Source: Hermatobates lingyangjiaoensis
Taxonomy: Eukaryota; Arthropoda; Insecta; Hemiptera; Hermatobatidae
Direction of reading: 5' to 3'
DNA length: 64,000 nucleotides
NCBI GenBank assembly: GCA_026182355.1
Contig: JAPFBL010000117.1
Span: 1,975,501 to 2,039,500, forward strand
Shown: positions 1-12,596 of the stretch, in pieces
How positions within the stretch are numbered: the first letter of the stretch is position 1
Layout of the letters: each line of letters opens with the position of its first letter
Program-made: the position numbers and the translations under genes
The notes under the pieces: generated by a model
Database searches by the model: none
Seen by the model: only the letters and a program-made list of their open reading frames with translations
Told to the model about the DNA's origin: nothing

Positions 1-310
1 GCACATCTACCCCCCAAAAGACTAACAAGAGCTTATTCACTAAAACTGAGTCCGTGAGAACTGGCATGGGTAGCAACGAGAAGACCACTGCGTTTACTAA
101 CGGACGACCTGTGATTATTCATACGCAGGCTTAGCTAGGTGGAAGCCAAACCACATAAAAAGCATCACACTGGATGCAATCCAAACGATAAACGCAGTTA
201 CCAGAGGTACAAGAGGTCTTGTAAGAGATAGGATAGGTGTGTTTGCTGAGAAAGGAAGTAAAGAAAGGGAGGGGATTGATGATAAGACACGTAAGACACC
301 TCGACGTCCG
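1..310 (-). pseudogene. Penelope-like element, GIY-YIG endonuclease fragment (lineage 1)
   Basis: Decayed C-terminal piece of a Penelope-like retroelement (PLE) polyprotein. The minus strand reads a Cys-rich linker (RCLTCLIINP), then NCVYRLDCIQCDAFYV, the beta-hairpin of a GIY-YIG nuclease. After a frame change it reads LRMNNHRSSV and LLVATHASSHGLSF. The same blocks occur in order in the better copy at 62240-62520. In this family the nuclease nicks DNA to prime reverse transcription. Several frame changes and a stop make this copy dead. Upstream it ends at a short TA run near 311-318, a typical 5' truncation; downstream it leaves the window. Identity as a PLE nuclease rests on direct similarity to the 61-62 kb copy. 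Confidence 0.8.
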
Positions 311-570
311 CTTATATATATACATGATAAATGAAAAATGGTCCGGCAGGATAGATCACATTTAAAATAAACGGTCAAACATACCAAAGACTCACTTTTC
401 AATATTTTGATCTCCATAACGCTAAAAAAATTGGAAAGTGAGTCCATGTTATGTTTCTTTCTATGTAGTAAAGTTTATTTTAATTATATATATATATATA
501 CATATATAAATACGTAAAACAACAATCCATGTTTAAATCATCATAAGAAACCACAATTTCAGTTGAGTTT

Positions 571-645
571 TTGACTCTACGAAGAATGCTTGTTACAGTT
601 GAAAGATCTTAGTCTTTTTTTCCCATTTCTTATTGTGGTTTGAAC
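571..645 (+). repeat. Decayed hammerhead/PLE leader, family A
   Basis: About 75 bp match the right arm of the palindromes at 28844 and 47205: a GACTC..GAAG start, CTTGTTACAGTTGAAAGATCTTAGTC, then the TTCTTATTGTGGTTTGA leader. The core CTGACGA has lost a base here (CTACGA), so the ribozyme should be inactive. A (TA)n run follows, as in the other family A copies. Confidence 0.7.
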
Positions 646-648
646 ACT

Positions 649-654
<6 letters not shown>

Positions 655-680
<26 letters not shown>
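655..680. repeat. (TA)n microsatellite
   Basis: Uninterrupted TA dinucleotides between the family A leader and the PLE endonuclease fragment that follows. Confidence 0.95.
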
Positions 681-1008
681 TCATCAGAAATGGATAACTG
701 AGGTATGTGAAATCCACCCTTCTCGATACATCGGATTTACCACTACCAAACTTCTTCTCTTCTTCTCAACTCTTCTTCTCACGGCCGGTGCACCTACAAA
801 CCATGCCACAGAAGCACACTAACAAGGGAAACACTGGTAAATAGAACTATACTTTTAAAAACTGTGGGAATACCAAGCTACTACCGGTTTTAAAAGCACT
901 TTTTGTTAAAGATCAGCAGCTCACAATGAATACGGAGAGTTTTAACATGAACATCATACAGAGCTGCTGGACTTTTGAAAACTTTCACAAACTAAATTGT
1001 GAAATTTA
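681..1008 (+). pseudogene. Penelope-like element, GIY-YIG endonuclease fragment (lineage 2)
   Basis: Truncated C-terminus of a second PLE lineage. The plus strand reads SRYIGFTTTKLLLFFSTLLLTAGAPTNH, close to the minus-strand YIGSTTTTISRRL..AGAPKEH at 16.5-16.7 kb. After a frame change it reads LKALFVKDQQLTMNTE, corresponding to the AEALLIK..NMN stretch of the nuclease C-terminus, and it stops at about 1008. The left end abuts the (TA)n run directly, so the copy is 5'-truncated inside the endonuclease. There is no RT domain, and the frameshift makes it inactive. Confidence 0.7.
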
Positions 1009-1082
1009 ACTTTCAAAAGTTAATTGAGGAACTGAGCTCTATTTTTTTTATTGTAAAATAGAAATGCCTTCTCTAGCAGTTA

Positions 1083-1245
1083 ACTAGTTTTTTGACATGA
1101 TTGAAGACTTGAATATGAAGGAGTCATCAAATTCCATTTCATGAGAATGCACATGGATTGCAATAGGCAACTGCAATGATGAACGAATGACCTTTCACAA
1201 TTCATATACAAGATCAGCCTAGTGCAGGTCAGACCAAAGTAAATA
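1083..1245 (-). pseudogene. Penelope-like element, GIY-YIG endonuclease fragment (lineage 1)
   Basis: On the minus strand FGLTCTRLILYMNCERSFV is followed, after a frame change, by LPIAIHVHSHEMEFDDSF. These match FYVGLTSTSLSLRMNGHRSSV and LPVATHANLHNLPFNDCF of the copy near 62.4 kb. Only about 55 codons survive. It is not the continuation of the piece at 1-310: the element order would be reversed, so these are two insertions. Confidence 0.72.
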
Positions 1246-1249
1246 TTAT

Positions 1250-4200
1250 AACGCTGGGAACTGTCCAAAAAGTAATGCAGTCTCAGGAAACACAGCAGGT
1301 TAAAGTAATGAGAAGAACCCATTAATAATAAACCCCATTTTCAATAACCTTTAAGAATAATAATCATAACTATAAACATTTATCGTGCTGAATAATATTT
1401 TCAGATAATTTGCTGCTTAACACTACAGACAAAACATTTACATAATCTAGTTAGTATATTCTAGTTTCTTTTAAGTCGCATTGACGAAAATATTTGAATA
1501 CAACAGAAAGTAAAACAGCCATGTAAGCAAGTTAGTACAAAGTTGTAAGATTATACTGAAATATTTGTGACACTAAAATATAAGAAATCAATTAAGCAAT
1601 TTTTATGCACTAATTGGAATGAAAAATAATTCAACTGCTCGGCGTCAAGTGTTTCCTACCGCTCATCCCATGGATGGGTTTGACGCTATACCCACTTCTT
1701 GCCAGTGTGATACCAGCATAATTATGAAAACTTCATTAATGCAAATAAAATATTTAACTTAATTAAGGTTATGATATTAAACTATTTATTAATAATTTTA
1801 GTTATATTCTAACCGGTATATGTAATAAAGTCTTTGTCAGAACTTGAGAGATTTTTCTCATTGTCCCATTCACAAATCCTGGATAACGACCTTATTTCTC
1901 AGGTACTCATAAGTGATCTGTATAGCTTGAAAAGTTTTAATAGTTTAGATTATCTATATTTACGACATGTAATGTAAAAGCTAATTTATATTTACTGAAA
2001 TCGAAGTATGTTTTACTTGTAGAGAGGGCATATTTTCATTATAGTAATGCTACTATGATGATGTGATAACAATATTGAACTTATTAAATTAATTTGTCTT
2101 TTTAAAACTGTCATAATTCATCACAAACTAAGTCAAAACGACTAAAGTTAGGTATTTAACTTATCGCTGCGACTCTTAATAAAATAATTTAGAAGATATT
2201 CCGTGGAAATAATAAAGCCCTAGTATGCGAAATGCATCATTCTGCAAAAATATACAACCGAGTAATAAATCTACTATATTAATTTCACCTTACCTGAGTA
2301 ACCCCTTCGCTAACTTGGTGACTTAATAAATATTATTGAAGAAAAAGACCTTACCAAGACCTTGCTTGGTAATTTAAACTTTTAATCAATTTCCAAATAC
2401 ATTCATTAATATTCCTTCTTCTACAGGTATAAGTAGTTTAATTAAAACACCATATCTTAAGTAATTTATCTAAATATTCACATTCTAAATTCTTATTGAA
2501 TTACATTTATTTTTAATAAGATATGGTCTATTATATTAATTTGTAATATACCAATAAAATATCATAGTATAAATATATAATTTATTCTACTTTTGAAAAA
2601 TATTGTTCTAAAATATCAGCTATATTATCTTCAAATTTATCGTAATTCGTTTCAAGATTTTCCCTAAGTGCATAAATGAATTATATATAAATGTATATAT
2701 ATATAAATATATATATATATAAATGTATATAAATTTATATAAATATTTATATAATATAATATATTATATAATAATAATATAATAATTATACAAATGTATA
2801 TAAATTTATATAAATATATATATATATATAAATGTATATAAATGATAATATACTATCATATTATCCTATCATTATGTATATTTTTAAATGAGAACTTTTT
2901 TTTTGAGTTTGAAAACAAAAAGATAATTAGAATTATAACAAAAATGAAATGCATTTAAAAGAATAAATAAATTGTAATTAATTTTATGCTATATTTTAAT
3001 GCACTTTATTCATTTTGCTAAAATTAACTAAAATATAATAATTAATATACCACGTAAAATAGGTCATATACCTTGTCAGTAAGATTAATAACACTAATTG
3101 AAATACATTCAACAATGCGTACTCAATGCATCAAGTAGAATTGAAGGGATATTTCATGTAATCTGATGCATTATCATTAGGTATGACTTATATTTCACAG
3201 GTCAATGTAGCCTCAATTTCCTTGAAGAATTGATTGGCTATCAATTGAGAGAGTTAACCAAAAATAACAAAATAGTAAAGTTGATATTTTTTTTATATAT
3301 TTTATTTATCTTAGCAAACTTTTAGTTTATATTTATTAGTAGATTTTATTTCAAACGAAATAAATAGATGTGTTATCGCATTATTATTCTATCACCTACT
3401 TATTATAATGTATAAATTGTTTTAATTGAAAAATAATTCTTGAATATTCATAACATTATTGTAATAATACATTTACTTATAATAAATAACATAATTTAGC
3501 CTTTATATATATATATATTGAGAAAAAAATGGCAATTATTAAGCATCAACTGACTTTTTAATGTTACATTGCTATTGCAATTGCAAATATATAATAGTGT
3601 TCATGCCTTAATCATAATATGAGAATACTGAAAAAAGAAGTGAAGCTTCTAGAATTACCAAAATAGGAAAACAGTGACTTATTCATTCTTGATTATATTA
3701 ACAGTAGAGTTCATTTGCGCATAAAAACTATATATTTGTTAAAATTTATTAATATTTATAATATATATATCTTCAGTAAATATAAATATGTAAATAGAAG
3801 AAATGTTCTCATATATTCTTCTATAAAGAGCATAGATGCAGAACTACATGTTCCTGCTATCTCGTGAATTAAAATATCATAGTAGTACCTTCTTCAAGAC
3901 TATGAACTTTTGTATGTTATAGCACCTTAATATTCCAGCGACACTGTCTTTACATCTACCACGTCTGTTAAGGGTTATTAAGAATATAAAGGGTTCTGAT
4001 TCTGGATCCAGGTATTAAACCCTGATTAGTTTGGCTAATACAAGTGATTGGCCTAATTTATCCAGGTACCCTTTCATGTCTGTGTTCAATTCAATTGTTG
4101 AATACATTCATTCTGGAAAGTCGCCAGCATTTTTTACAAACACCTTGTAAAAATGATATTTTTGTAATAATTTTGTAATAATAAAAATGAAATTTTTGTA

Positions 4201-4777
4201 ATTATCATTGTAAATGATAACTATTTTGTAAACACTGGTGGAACTAAATTAAGAAAAGAAGTTAGTGAAGATTTTGTAGGTGATGGTTGAAAAGACGTTG
4301 AGGATTGGTTGTACCACTTTCTTCCTATACATGTTCATTCATTTAACTTGAAATAATTTTATAAAAGCAGAGTTTCCAAAAAAGTAGTTTTTAGTGAGAT
4401 TATAGAAATGGTGCAGCAACTTGGCCACTAGGTGGGTTGAATGTACTCTCCAAATCTAAAGACGTCAATGAGAGACGTTCAATATGTCTTCTTAAATTCA
4501 TTAAGGGTTCACTTGTACTCCGCTGTGGCTGAAAACCAAACTCCTGCTTACTGAATAGTTTTACTCAATGTAGATAATCGAGATATTTTTTTAATATTTT
4601 TCTGTATATATTTATTAACTACATATCATATTCTTATGTTATTTTCATGCCTTATGTACACAAATTATCTTAAAACACTTCCATAGTTTTTAGAATATTC
4701 CGTCTAGAATTCAGCTATTTTACGACTCCGTCACGGCATAGGTATTATATTTATATCTATAAAAATAATACCTATCT
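1250..4777. other. AT-rich sequence without recognisable genes
   Basis: No reading frame with family resemblance. Homopolymer and TA-rich stretches, notably 2684-2850. I see no element ends and no host exon. Confidence 0.6.
2684..2850. repeat. Degenerate TA-rich low-complexity block
   Basis: Interrupted runs of TATAAA/TATATA over about 165 bp, almost pure A and T. Confidence 0.85.
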
Positions 4778-5286
4778 TGGTCAAACATACGGCCCGCGGG
4801 CCGAATCCGGCCCACCTTGGGGATCAGTACGGCCCGGGGAATAAATCTGCATTATTACAAAAAAAAATTATGTTTACTCTGATTTTCTTTAAAACCTGTG
4901 ATTGTTACATTGTCCACTTGAGACAAAGTGTTTTAGTGGGCATAGATAACATTAAAGGAACACGGTGATGGAACTAACACAAGGAGGAAGTAGAATTGAA
5001 CGTCTGTTGGCGCATTATCCACTTTTCCGTTGTCCTCGCACCTTTTGCCAGCAAAATATCTCTGTCGAAAAGGAGAAAAGCGGATACAGAGTGTCGGATA
5101 TTAATAGATTTTTATAATTCACCCATTCTTCTTTGCTCTAATTATTAGTATTAGTAACTAATGCAAAGAAAAAAGTGACTTATTGTTAGTTCTATATAAT
5201 TTTGCAATTATTTTACTAGTCCGGCCCACTTGAGATCAGATTAAGCTGTATTTGGCCCCCAGAACAAAATGAGTTTGACACCCCTG
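4778..5286. mobile_element. Non-autonomous hAT-like element (MITE)
   Basis: About 510 bp with GC-rich ends in AT-rich surroundings. The right end reads AATGAGTTTGACACCCCTG; the left end has a decayed inverted version (GGTCAAACATACGGCCCG). Both ends carry 'CGGCCC' blocks. This end type is familiar from short hAT-family elements in many animals. No transposase is encoded. The left end has lost the first bases of the terminal repeat, and I cannot define an 8-bp target duplication. Confidence 0.6.
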
Positions 5287-5289
5287 TAA

Positions 5290-6085
5290 TAGATCAACAA
5301 CCCTGATCAGTTTTTTATATTAATGCAAGCAATACATGGTCTCTTGCATTCTTAAACAACTTATGCTTTTAGCACCTCTTCTGAAATACACAGCAAACCG
5401 TTTTGCTAGAGCATACGAGTATCTCGTAATCACTCTTAATAAACATTAGGTGATTATCGTTGTGTCTGTAAGTAGCCTTCTAGGGTGATATTCTTTATTA
5501 TCGTTTGGAATATTTTAAGAAAAGTTGAATGTTAGTCTATCAATCTTTTTGATTGTACGTAAAATGGTTGTGAGTTTTAGTTTACCAGAACAAAATTTAT
5601 AAGTAGCTTTAGGGGTTTGTACCTGACCCTGACGAGTGAAAGTTTTTATTTCCAAATATTCTCTCTCACTCTCTTTCTCTCTACCTTGGCCTGATTCTGT
5701 AATGTATAATCATAATAGTTTCGTTTAAGTTGGTTACACAGAGTTTGATCGTTTTTTATACGTTGATAAAGTTTTCTTAACTTTCTAACTTTTGAGCTCA
5801 TTTATGTCAGCTCCTTGGTCCACCAGTTCACCACTTCTCTTTTCCAAAAAACTATATCTGTATATTTAGTAATAGAGCGGTCCACTTATAAAAAGAAATT
5901 TCTTCTCAAGTTGGAAACAACGTTATCAATGCAACTAATTATCTACTTGGGAGATGTGTAATTCCAATCATAAATCAAATTTAATATTTGTGTCCTTAGT
6001 AACAATCATATTACGTATTTCATTTTAAAGAAAATGTTGAAGATTTAATTAGATGTTTATAATTTTGAGAAACAAATTGTTACAG
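5290..6085. other. AT-rich sequence, nothing recognised
   Basis: No coding potential. There is a short CT-rich tract near 5660-5690. Confidence 0.5.
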
Positions 6086-6150
6086 ATGTTTTAATTTGCA
6101 TTAATATGAAAATCATAGTAATCCGTCTTACCTCGTACCCTGCTGCTGAA

Positions 6151-6193
6151 GTTCTTAGACCGGTTTCGGGCGTCACCCAACTTCAACAAGAAC
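6151..6193 (-). ncRNA. Hammerhead ribozyme-like motif, family B left arm
   Basis: Mirror copy of the right-arm motif on the minus strand. Stem II is GGGT-GAC-GCCC and stem III ACCGGT; the core reads TTGAAGT, so the last core A is lost as well as the first C. Probably inactive. Confidence 0.6.
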
Positions 6194-6216
6194 CCAGTTC
6201 AAGAACCCAGAACTGG

Positions 6217-6259
6217 GTTCTTGTTGAAGATGGGTGACGCCTGAAACCGGTCTAAGAAC
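6217..6259 (+). ncRNA. Hammerhead ribozyme-like motif, family B right arm
   Basis: In order: stem I strand GTTCTTG, core TTGAAGA (consensus CTGANGA), one unpaired T, stem II GGGT-GAC-GCCT, GAA, self-complementary stem III ACCGGT, H17 = C, and stem I strand TAAGAAC, which pairs with the first strand (G-U at the core end). A C-to-T change at the first core base probably reduces activity. Predicted cleavage is after C6252. The six-base palindromic stem III suggests dimer-type folding as known for PLE hammerheads. Confidence 0.7.
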
Positions 6260-6480
6260 TTCAGCAGCAGGGTACGAGGTAAGAAGGATTACTATGATTT
6301 TAATATTAATGATACTAACCTCTGTGGTAATGACAAAATGCATGAATTTTAATTTGCAGATACACACTGACAATATAACGCTGAATCTCTAGTTAAACGA
6401 AACACACTAAAATAAATGATTGCTTCAGCTCATTAGTACTAATGATTTTATTAGTCACTGCTATGCCTGTCCATTCCTGT

Positions 6481-7594
6481 AGTCATCACATTCGTAAATG
6501 CTACAGATGCAGCAATTCTGACTGTTTTATTATAACGGTATACGCCTCATTAATTAGGGAGACGGTCGTTCAATAACTTAACAAAAATAATGGTATTTTA
6601 AATATTATATATTGAGAGCTATTAAGTATTATGAAGTAATATATTTGAAGTTATAAGTTCATAATGATAATAATAACACCAATGTTTATGAAGCAGCCAT
6701 AATAGTCATCACATTCGTAAATGCTACAGATGCAGCAATTCTGACTGTTTTATTATAACGGTATACGCCTCATTAATTAGGGAGACGGTCGTTCAATAAC
6801 TTAACAAAAATAATGGTCTTTTAAATATTATATATTGAGAGCTATTAAGTATTATGAAGTAATATATTTGAAGTTATAAGTTCATAATGATAATAATAAC
6901 ACCAATGTTTATGAAGCAGCCATAATAGTCATCACATTCGTAAATGCTACAGATGCAGCAATTCTGACTGTTTTATTATAACGGTATACGCCTCATTAAT
7001 TAGGGAGACGGTCGTTCAATAACTTAACAAAAATAATGGTATTTTAAATATTATATATTGAGAGCTATTAAGTATTATGAAGTAATATATTTGAAGTTAT
7101 AAGTTCATAATGATAATAATAACACCAATGTTTATGAAGCAGCCATAATAGTCATCACATTCGTAAATGCTACAGATGCAGCAATTCTGACTGTTTTATT
7201 ATAACGGTATACGCCTCATTAATTAGGGAGACGGTCGTTCAATAACTTAACAAAAATAATGGTCTTTTAAATATTATATATTGAGAGCTATTAAGTATTA
7301 TGAAGTAATATATTTGAAGTTATAAGTTCATAATGATAATAATAACACCAATGTTTATGAAGCAGCCATAATAGTCATCACATTCGTAAATGCTACAGAT
7401 GCAGCAATTCTGACTGTTTTATTATAACGGTATACGCCTCATTAATTAGGGAGACGGTCGTTCAATAACTTAACAAAAATAATGGTCTTTTAAATATTAT
7501 ATATTGAGAGCTATTAAGTATTATGAAGTAATATATTTGAAGTTATAAGTTCATAATGATAATAATAACACCAATGTTTATGAAGCAGCCATAA
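6481..7594. repeat. Five-copy tandem repeat, 223-bp unit
   Basis: Units start at 6481, 6704, 6927, 7150 and 7373, exactly 223 bp apart. They are identical by eye except one site, which reads A, C, A, C, C at 6595, 6818, 7041, 7264 and 7487. The unit begins AGTCATCACATTCG, ends GAAGCAGCCATAAT and has no reading frame. I see no hammerhead core on either strand. Near-identity implies recent expansion or gene conversion. Confidence 0.97.
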
Positions 7595-7882
7595 CTCAAA
7601 TTTTGCCATTGCTTAAATTATTGTCAGTATTAATTATTATTAATGAATAATTCATGTATTCCCACAATGACACTTCAATAAATAAAATTTTTTAATTCTC
7701 GCTCACGAAAATTACTCTGATTGATAGGTCAATGCATTCAATCTATACTAAAACTGAACCCAATTAAGAAGTTATCCACAGTTAACTTTGCAGTTTTAAA
7801 AAAGCAATAAATAACTATTCTGAGGTAAAATGGATAAACAAACAAAAATCACCATACAAATGAATTTTTATTCAACAACAAC

Positions 7883-7915
7883 AACGCGTTTCGAACACTT
7901 TGTGTTCATCATCAT
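7883..7915 (-). ncRNA. Hammerhead ribozyme-like motif, family C left arm
   Basis: Minus strand: core ATGATGA, one extra T, perfect stem II GAACAC-AAA-GTGTTC, GAA, stem III ACGCGT, then T at H17. The first core base is A instead of C, and stem I pairing is not evident. Confidence 0.6.
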
Positions 7916-7962
7916 TTACAATCAGTTACATGATTAGATATAATTTGTATTATAGTACGTAT

Positions 7963-8003
7963 CTTCCTGTTGATAAACACGAAGTGTTCGAAACGCGTTG
8001 TTG
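7963..8003 (+). ncRNA. Hammerhead ribozyme-like motif, family C right arm
   Basis: Core CTGTTGA (sixth-position A changed), extra T, stem II AACAC-GAA-GTGTT, GAA, stem III ACGCGT, T at H17. Shares stem II and III sequence with the motif near 44.7 kb. Confidence 0.55.
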
Positions 8004-8806
8004 TTGTTAAATAAAACTTCATTTGTGTGGAGACTTTTGTTTTTTTATCCATTTTACCTCAGAATGAGTAAATACCACACATTTACGGATTGCACAACTA
8101 ATGATTTAAAAAAAAAACTACTCAAGTTTACAACTGAAATATATAAAATATAATTAATAGTTGTATGTAACTTTAATAGATATTGTTTATTATAAGTAAT
8201 ATGTTATTTACGTTTACACTATCATATGTTTACGAGTAAAAGGAATGCGTTCCAATAACAATATATTAATATAACAGTTTATTATCCATAGTCAGATTAA
8301 TACAAACCAATTAAAGGGAAAATTATTAAAAATTTAAATTATTAGAGCATGTATCCTTTCTAAAATTGATTGAGTAAATAGTATTTATTCAAGGATTACA
8401 ATTATCATGTTAATAAAATAGCATATGAATGATACAGATTGATTATAAATCTATTGCAAAAGTATTTTGCTTTTGATAAAAGTATTTTTACAATTATTTT
8501 CATGGCTGATAACATTGGGTAAAGTGATAACAAAATCGCTCATTTGCAAATCCATAAAAGCCTGAATATGGTCTGAGGTTGTAGTATTGATGACTTCAAT
8601 CAATAAAGTAAAACGATCCCGTGCAGGTGAAATAATAATAATAACAGATTTCAATAAATAAAGTTTAGTATATATTTGTTTGTGCTAATTTTTCATCATT
8701 TTCTTTAATATTAATAAATAATTAATGAATTTATCAGCTTTGAGAAAAGTAAAGACACAACCTGATAAATCAATGTCAAATACTTTTCAGGAAAAATCTG
8801 TTGATC

Positions 8807-8859
8807 AATAATTGTATTATTCAATACAATCATTAATTGTATTGAATAATACAATTATT
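8807..8859. repeat. Perfect 24-bp inverted repeat
   Basis: Arms 8807-8830 and 8836-8859 are exact reverse complements around the 5-base spacer CATTA. No conserved element ends flank it; it may be a cruciform-prone AT palindrome or a MITE remnant. Confidence 0.85.
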
Positions 8860-11800
8860 AAAGAAGAGTACTAAACAATCATACTATATATGCTTTTGGA
8901 AGATATTATCCAAATAGCAGCCTTTACAGAAAGAAACATCGTTTTCCCAAAACAATAAGTCTCTGCGCAATCCAGCCAGCAGAATATGAAGATGATATAT
9001 TATTCAGTATTTAGAAAATCCATGTTACGGTGGAACTGCATGAACACGCTTTTTACTTACGACAGCATTCCCTTTGTTTCTTTTCTAATAATTTGTACTC
9101 AGAGGGCAAAAGTTTTCATTGTATGAGTAGGCCATTTCTTTAGTAAGCAACTATTTTGCAAAATAAAATGTTAATAAATATTCAAACTAGTTGAAAATGT
9201 TTCTTTTAATGAAAAGTGACTCATTTCTTTTTTAAGAATATTTTTTTTTTAAATTCTCAAAAACCAAAAGGTTTTATTGTGTAAGACTAGGCAATTTGTG
9301 TACATTAGCAACAAGCTACGGAAATATCAAAAACCCAGGCATTGTAAAAATAAGTTATGGATTTTTTTTAGAAAGTACCTGATGTTTCCTTATTGTATAA
9401 TATTTTAATACTGTTTAATTCTAGTTTACTGACCAATTTTTCTTTTTTAATATTATTTGCAAGAGTCAGTGTTTAGTTCTTAGAAATTATTTTGAACACT
9501 GAAGCATTTATTAAAAAAAATATTTATTTTTAAACATTCCTGAGAAGCAAAAGCTGAGAAACTTTTTCCTCTCATAAGACTTCAAATTATTCAGTGCATT
9601 GTTAAAAGAATTACCCGTTCTTTCCTTCTAAGTGGTAGGAAAAAAATAAATGAAAAAAAAACGACAAAAATGTAAGCTTAGTAAATAAACATGCGATATT
9701 TTTTTATAAAACAAACAAACAAAAATAATTATTTTTTTATATACTTTATTTAAATATGCTCTTGATTTCACCTTAATTATTTACCATAGAAAGATGGATT
9801 CAAATGATGTAGTTCATTCATCCCTTCTTAGCGTCTAACATTGCCGAAATTCAACTTTTCATGAAGACAGGGTTATGTTGGATTTCATTTTTAAATATTA
9901 CGTCCCAAAAGTATTCAAGTTTCCTCTTAGGTTGCGTATAATCAAGTTTCATTGTTGTTTTATAACCTCCAGAATTAGTAGTTTTCTGGAAATGTTGAAA
10001 TAAACCCCTTGCTATATATTGACAAAATATCATATGTCCAGATTTCATATTTCTTCTGAGATGTGTATCTTTAAAAAAAATGTACTTCTTTGTATAGAAT
10101 AATGCTTTTACGAAATTATTTCTTAATGTATCCATTAAAAAATATATCAAAACGACACATGGGGGTGTTTGAAGAACTGATAAATGACATGCTGACCAAC
10201 AACGAAGTTATGTGGTTTGTTGTGTTCTTAAAACATTTTCTACCTCATAAAATAATGTTTCCTAGAAACCCTGTATAACACATAATAATTTTATATTTAT
10301 TTCTAATGACTTTAGGGTTGCTATAACCACATTTATGTAAACATCTCTATGTTAAATATATTATTATTAAAACAAACTATATTAGTTTGATAAAACATTG
10401 GACTGAATAACTGTTAGTACATCATTATTCATAGATATTAAAAAAATCATTTAATAAACTCCTTTTGACAGTCATAGAAGAGTAGTGTTTAGCTGTTTTT
10501 AAATCCCAAGCATGAATGGATGAATAACAGTTTGAGCTGTGTTCTGGTGTAATTGCATTGTGTTGATATACCATACCCCATGATCTTGAAAGATAGTAAT
10601 GAGGATAATATGATGAAACTAGCCTATTATTTACTAAGGAGTTTTAGTTATTTTACTTGAATACATACAAGAATCAATATATAACAAAAGAACCTATTTA
10701 TTTATTTTAAAAATATTAAACCCATACCTACCCCATCAATTACATTCAATATTAATAACCCTACTAATTTATGTTAACATATTTTTCCCAGAAAAGGGAC
10801 TTTTCCATAATGTAGTATTACTTCAAAAGAATTGAGCACTTCTACATTGAAAGCCCAATTTTGATGTAAAATATGAAGCATATCTATCAAAATAAAATGT
10901 TGTTAAATATGAGTTAAATCCATCAAAATAAAATTTGATGTAAAATATAGATCACAGCTATCAGGCACTACAGCGTGCCCCCACGATCTTTTGAATACAT
11001 ACAAGCACACACATATACAGACATCAAAGAAAAAAAAGACTTTTGGGAACTCAAAATATGCAAGTCCCTCAAAGTTTCGAAATCAATTTTTTTTTTTGCA
11101 ATTACTATACTTTACTCACATCAAATTAAAAATAGTAACAGGCACATGAGCAGATATATATATAAATTTTAAAAAGGGCTGAGATGACTTTTAAACATTG
11201 CAACTATAAATTTGTTGTTCATAATTTCTTTGCTTCTTTGGAAGAAAATTAAATTTGTTTGTCATTATGTAACAAATATATAGTTTCACTTGACTGAATC
11301 ATTTATGATTTTACTGATTTCATTTAGCCATTCCCCAATAATAAGTAAATATGAAGCACACGTAATAAGTACATATAACATATAATGACAGAGCAAGCTA
11401 GGTTTCTTTAGAATTGTTAATAAAATCGCTATTAGCCGCTCTAGACAGAGTTTAAGTTCTCAGACTTCCTTCTACTTCGTATCACTTCTATGAAAGTTTC
11501 CCCAGTTGTTGGAATCTACTTGCTTCATTTGTTCTCCCTTTTGTTTTCATTGCTATATAACTGAGCATAAACTTGTCTCTCCAGGACATAAATAAACAAA
11601 TACAATCAAAGTTTTCTGCTGTCTCACATATAGTTTTTTTTTCATATTAATTTAAGTTACTAATGATAGTTGTAAATAGCAGCACATCACAGGATATGGT
11701 TGACTTATAACATATATTTCTCTGTAATGAAATCCTAAAACAGCTAATAATTGGCGTTAACTTGCTGCTTTCTTTATTCTATGGAGAATAGTACGTACTG

Positions 11801-12596
11801 TCATAAGTAATTAAGAGTTTTGCTCCCCAAGTCCTTCTCACTTTCCGACAGAAGATAAATCAGTCGGCATGATATGGTGAAGTTTCTCTCATGGAGGTCA
11901 ATAAGAATATTAGTATAAATGCATGGCTAAGTCCCATTCCTGTTATACACTATCCAAGGCGTCATTTATTTCCGATATTCGCCTATAGCTGATATGGCTG
12001 TAGAAAACCATTAAATAAAATTAAAACCATTCAAACTTTTAAGATAAATAGTCAATTTGACTCTCAGCCAATTGATATTCATGTTGGGAGAAAAACAATA
12101 TTTTAGTTTAGGGCTTAGAAACATAATTAAGGGCTTAGAAAAACAGGTAATAGTTTAATATATATGTAATGACTAACAATGGTTGAAATTTTATATGAAA
12201 TGACAGTTAACATATTTACAGCATTTCATATGTGTGTTACAAAATTTGATACAACTAAGCATTAACTAAAATAATCATTAACTGCAGTGATTTATTTGAT
12301 GTCTTTGATATATAAACACATTTGATATATCAAAAAAAATGTTTATATGTAAAAATTGATTGTTTTAAGAGTTAATCCCTCCTCGTCATCCCAAAGTGAG
12401 AACAAAATCTCTATAGAATCATAAAAAACACATCTCCCTAATAAAAACTATTTATAAAACAAAAAAAAGATAAAATGGTCACTAAAACTATAAAGTTAAG
12501 GAGAGTTTAAAACAACAAACTGTTGTAAATCATGAAAATAAAACTTCAATGTTTTGCTGAGTAAAATTTGTTTAAAAAAGTCTTTCAGGCACTGGT

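Larger units (their letters stand above)
6089..6358. mobile_element. Hammerhead palindrome, family B, with 12-bp target duplication
   Basis: Inverted repeat with arms of about 103 bp (roughly 6098-6200 and 6210-6312) and a 9-bp spacer, flanked by direct repeats TTTTAATTTGCA at 6089-6100 and 6347-6358. The duplication indicates that the unit between them inserted as one piece. Each arm holds a hammerhead-like motif pointing outward. About 35 bp right of the right arm have no left counterpart; a related piece lies at 31825-31920. No protein is encoded. Best explained as a non-autonomous derivative of a PLE terminal region. Confidence 0.75.
7811..8071. mobile_element. Hammerhead palindrome, family C
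   Basis: Imperfect inverted repeat: left arm about 7811-7912, right arm about 7967-8071, roughly 55 bp between. The outer ends share the TGAGGTAAAATGGATAAA sequence. Outward-pointing hammerhead-like motifs lie in both arms. The arms differ by several substitutions, so it is older than the palindromes at 28.8 and 47.2 kb. No target duplication seen. Confidence 0.75.

Noticed and set aside
6481..7594. CRISPR-like array
   Set aside because: The whole 223-bp unit is repeated; there are no short repeats with unique spacers, and the DNA is eukaryotic.
9851..10150. 99-codon open frame on the minus strand
   Set aside because: No motif, no similar copy in the window and AT-driven composition; chance cannot be excluded.
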